The notes under the pieces were generated by a model, which was given only the letters and a program-made list of their open reading frames with translations, was not told where the DNA came from and made no database searches. A program made the translations under genes and the position numbers. From NCBI GenBank assembly GCA_012961365.1, contig DTZN01000279.1, forward strand, positions 1 through 7,513: 7,513 nt of DNA, in the 5' to 3' direction. The DNA is from Hydrogenothermaceae bacterium. GTDB taxonomy: Bacteria > Aquificota > Aquificia > Aquificales > Hydrogenothermaceae. Every line of letters starts with the position of its first letter. Within the stretch, counting starts at the first letter, position 1. This document shows positions 7,196-7,513 of this stretch, piece after piece.

Positions 7196-7285
7196 TCTCG
7201 TAGACTGTCCATTGATAATTGTAAAATTTGGTTTTAAAATAGAAGAGTTTATTTAGATCTTTAGAGAGTTTTTTAGCTTGAATTT
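7147..7285 (-). mobile_element. right-end remnant of an IS200/IS605-family (tnpB) element
   Basis: Read on the minus strand, the segment ends with GAAGC-AG-GAAGC, an 8-bp perfect stem CTCTCCAA/TTGGAGAG around a CTTA loop (7154-7173), and GTAGTTCA at 7154-7147. This layout is the conserved right end of many IS605-group elements, which have no inverted-repeat termini and end in such a hairpin plus TTCA. The frame through it reads EAGSSPTYWRVVQ, and EAGSP-type tails are common at TnpB C-termini. The RuvC motifs and zinc finger of TnpB are absent: only about 100 AT-rich bases remain before the composition changes at about 7285. No left end or tnpA is present. A weak TACAAT (7218-7223, minus strand) could serve as a -10 for purM, but I see no good -35. 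The inner boundary is approximate. Confidence 0.6.
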
Positions 7286-7300
7286 TACCGAATGGGACGA
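7270..7300. other. abrupt G+C and coding-style junction
   Basis: Positions 7321-7500 count 92 G or C in 180 bases (about 51%), against 18 of 60 at 4501-4560 and 20 of 60 at 6061-6120. The change occurs within a few tens of bases, at the inner side of the element remnant, and codon choice switches from AGA/ATA/GGA-type to CGC/CTG/GGC-type. It marks foreign DNA, a rearrangement or an assembly chimera. Confidence 0.8.
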
Positions 7301-7478
7301 CGGTTTTAACCTGCCGGTAGGTTTTGGCGTTGAGCTGGGCAAAGGCTTTTCTGTTCGGCCCATGTACGATGGAGATCGCAGCCATCTACTGCTCAATTAT
7401 TTTGCCGCCCAATACGGCGTCAGCCTTATGTATGTATGGCTCGAAACGCCGGGCGTAGCCCTTTTTGTTGGGTTCTAA
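7278..7478 (+). CDS. C-terminal fragment of a probable outer-membrane beta-barrel protein
   Basis: A short frame ending at TAA 7476-7478. Its last residues are ALFVGF: a terminal Phe with hydrophobic residues at alternate positions back from the end, which is the beta-barrel assembly (BAM) signal of outer-membrane proteins. Before it come two stretches of alternating polar and hydrophobic residues separated by short turns (VGFGVELGKGFSVRPMYDG and LLLNYFAAQYGVSLMYVW), as expected for barrel strands. The frame opens only at TAG 7254-7256 and the nominal start is TTG at 7278, with no ribosome binding site. The true N-terminal part is therefore missing, and the gene was probably cut at the composition junction near 7285. 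Family not recognised. G+C and codon use differ sharply from the genes to the left. Confidence 0.5.
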   Translation: MNFTEWDDGFNLPVGFGVELGKGFSVRPMYDGDRSHLLLNYFAAQYGVSLMYVWLETPGVALFVGF

Positions 7479-7491
7479 CACAGGAGGCACT

Positions 7492-7513
7492 GTGTCTTAT
7501 TTTCGCCTGTTGT
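7492..7513 (+). CDS. start of a downstream gene, cut by window edge
   Basis: A strong AGGAGG (7482-7487) stands 4 bases before GTG at 7492, giving MSYFRLL before the window ends. It follows the barrel-protein stop by 13 bases, so it would be the next gene of the same operon in the G+C-richer segment. Too short to identify, and the GTG start is a judgement from spacing only. Confidence 0.35.

Noticed and set aside
7137..7385. 83-codon N-terminal extension of purM in the same open frame
   Set aside because: It crosses the element end and the composition jump, has no PurM-like sequence, and a good RBS sits at the internal ATG, which yields the normal family length.
1..7513. CRISPR array, tRNA, rRNA or tandem repeat array
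   Set aside because: No regularly spaced repeats and no cloverleaf or rRNA-like stretch were seen on either strand. Nearly all space to 7136 is filled by conserved genes.

Overview
The window is AT-rich (sampled lines are about 30-33% G+C) and densely coded up to about position 7285. It looks like the chromosome of a thermophilic bacterium, most likely an Aquificales member of the Sulfurihydrogenibium or Persephonella type. This assignment is an inference. It rests on low G+C, purine-rich coding strands on both sides, very tight gene packing, and a TtuA-type tRNA thiolase. TtuA makes the 2-thio group of ribothymidine-54 in thermophile tRNA.

Positions 1-3236, minus strand: a compact gene string read from right to left. 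It starts with a HAD-superfamily phosphatase interrupted by a one-base frameshift. Then come pyrE (orotate phosphoribosyltransferase), a YifB/ComM-type AAA+ ATPase that overlaps pyrE by four bases, and a metallo-beta-lactamase-fold hydrolase that starts at TTG and runs off the left edge. Positions 3237-3337 are a divergent promoter region with an 11-bp palindrome between the two candidate promoters.

Positions 3338-6117, plus strand: a three-gene run, ychF - ttuA - rlmB. All three act on ribosomes, tRNA or rRNA. ttuA follows ychF by 11 bases, and rlmB starts directly after the ttuA stop. purM (purine biosynthesis) lies on the minus strand at 6114-7136, tail to tail with rlmB, with the two stop codons interlocked.

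Positions 7137-7513: the unusual part. Directly upstream of purM is what looks like the right end of an IS200/IS605-family element, read on the minus strand. It has a GAAGC-AG-GAAGC box, a perfect 8-bp stem with a 4-nt loop, and a terminal GTAGTTCA. In this family that end also encodes the 3' scaffold of the TnpB guide RNA. Here the bases in the guide position are the purM Shine-Dalgarno and start codon. Only about 100 bases upstream of this end, G+C jumps to about 51%. The rest of the window carries the C-terminus of a probable outer-membrane beta-barrel protein on the plus strand and the ribosome binding site of a following gene. The element has therefore lost nearly all of tnpB, and the jump is either a genomic junction (transfer or rearrangement) or an assembly chimera.

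I see no wholly new multi-gene system. The element end over the purM start and the composition junction deserve the closest look, followed by the HAD frameshift.
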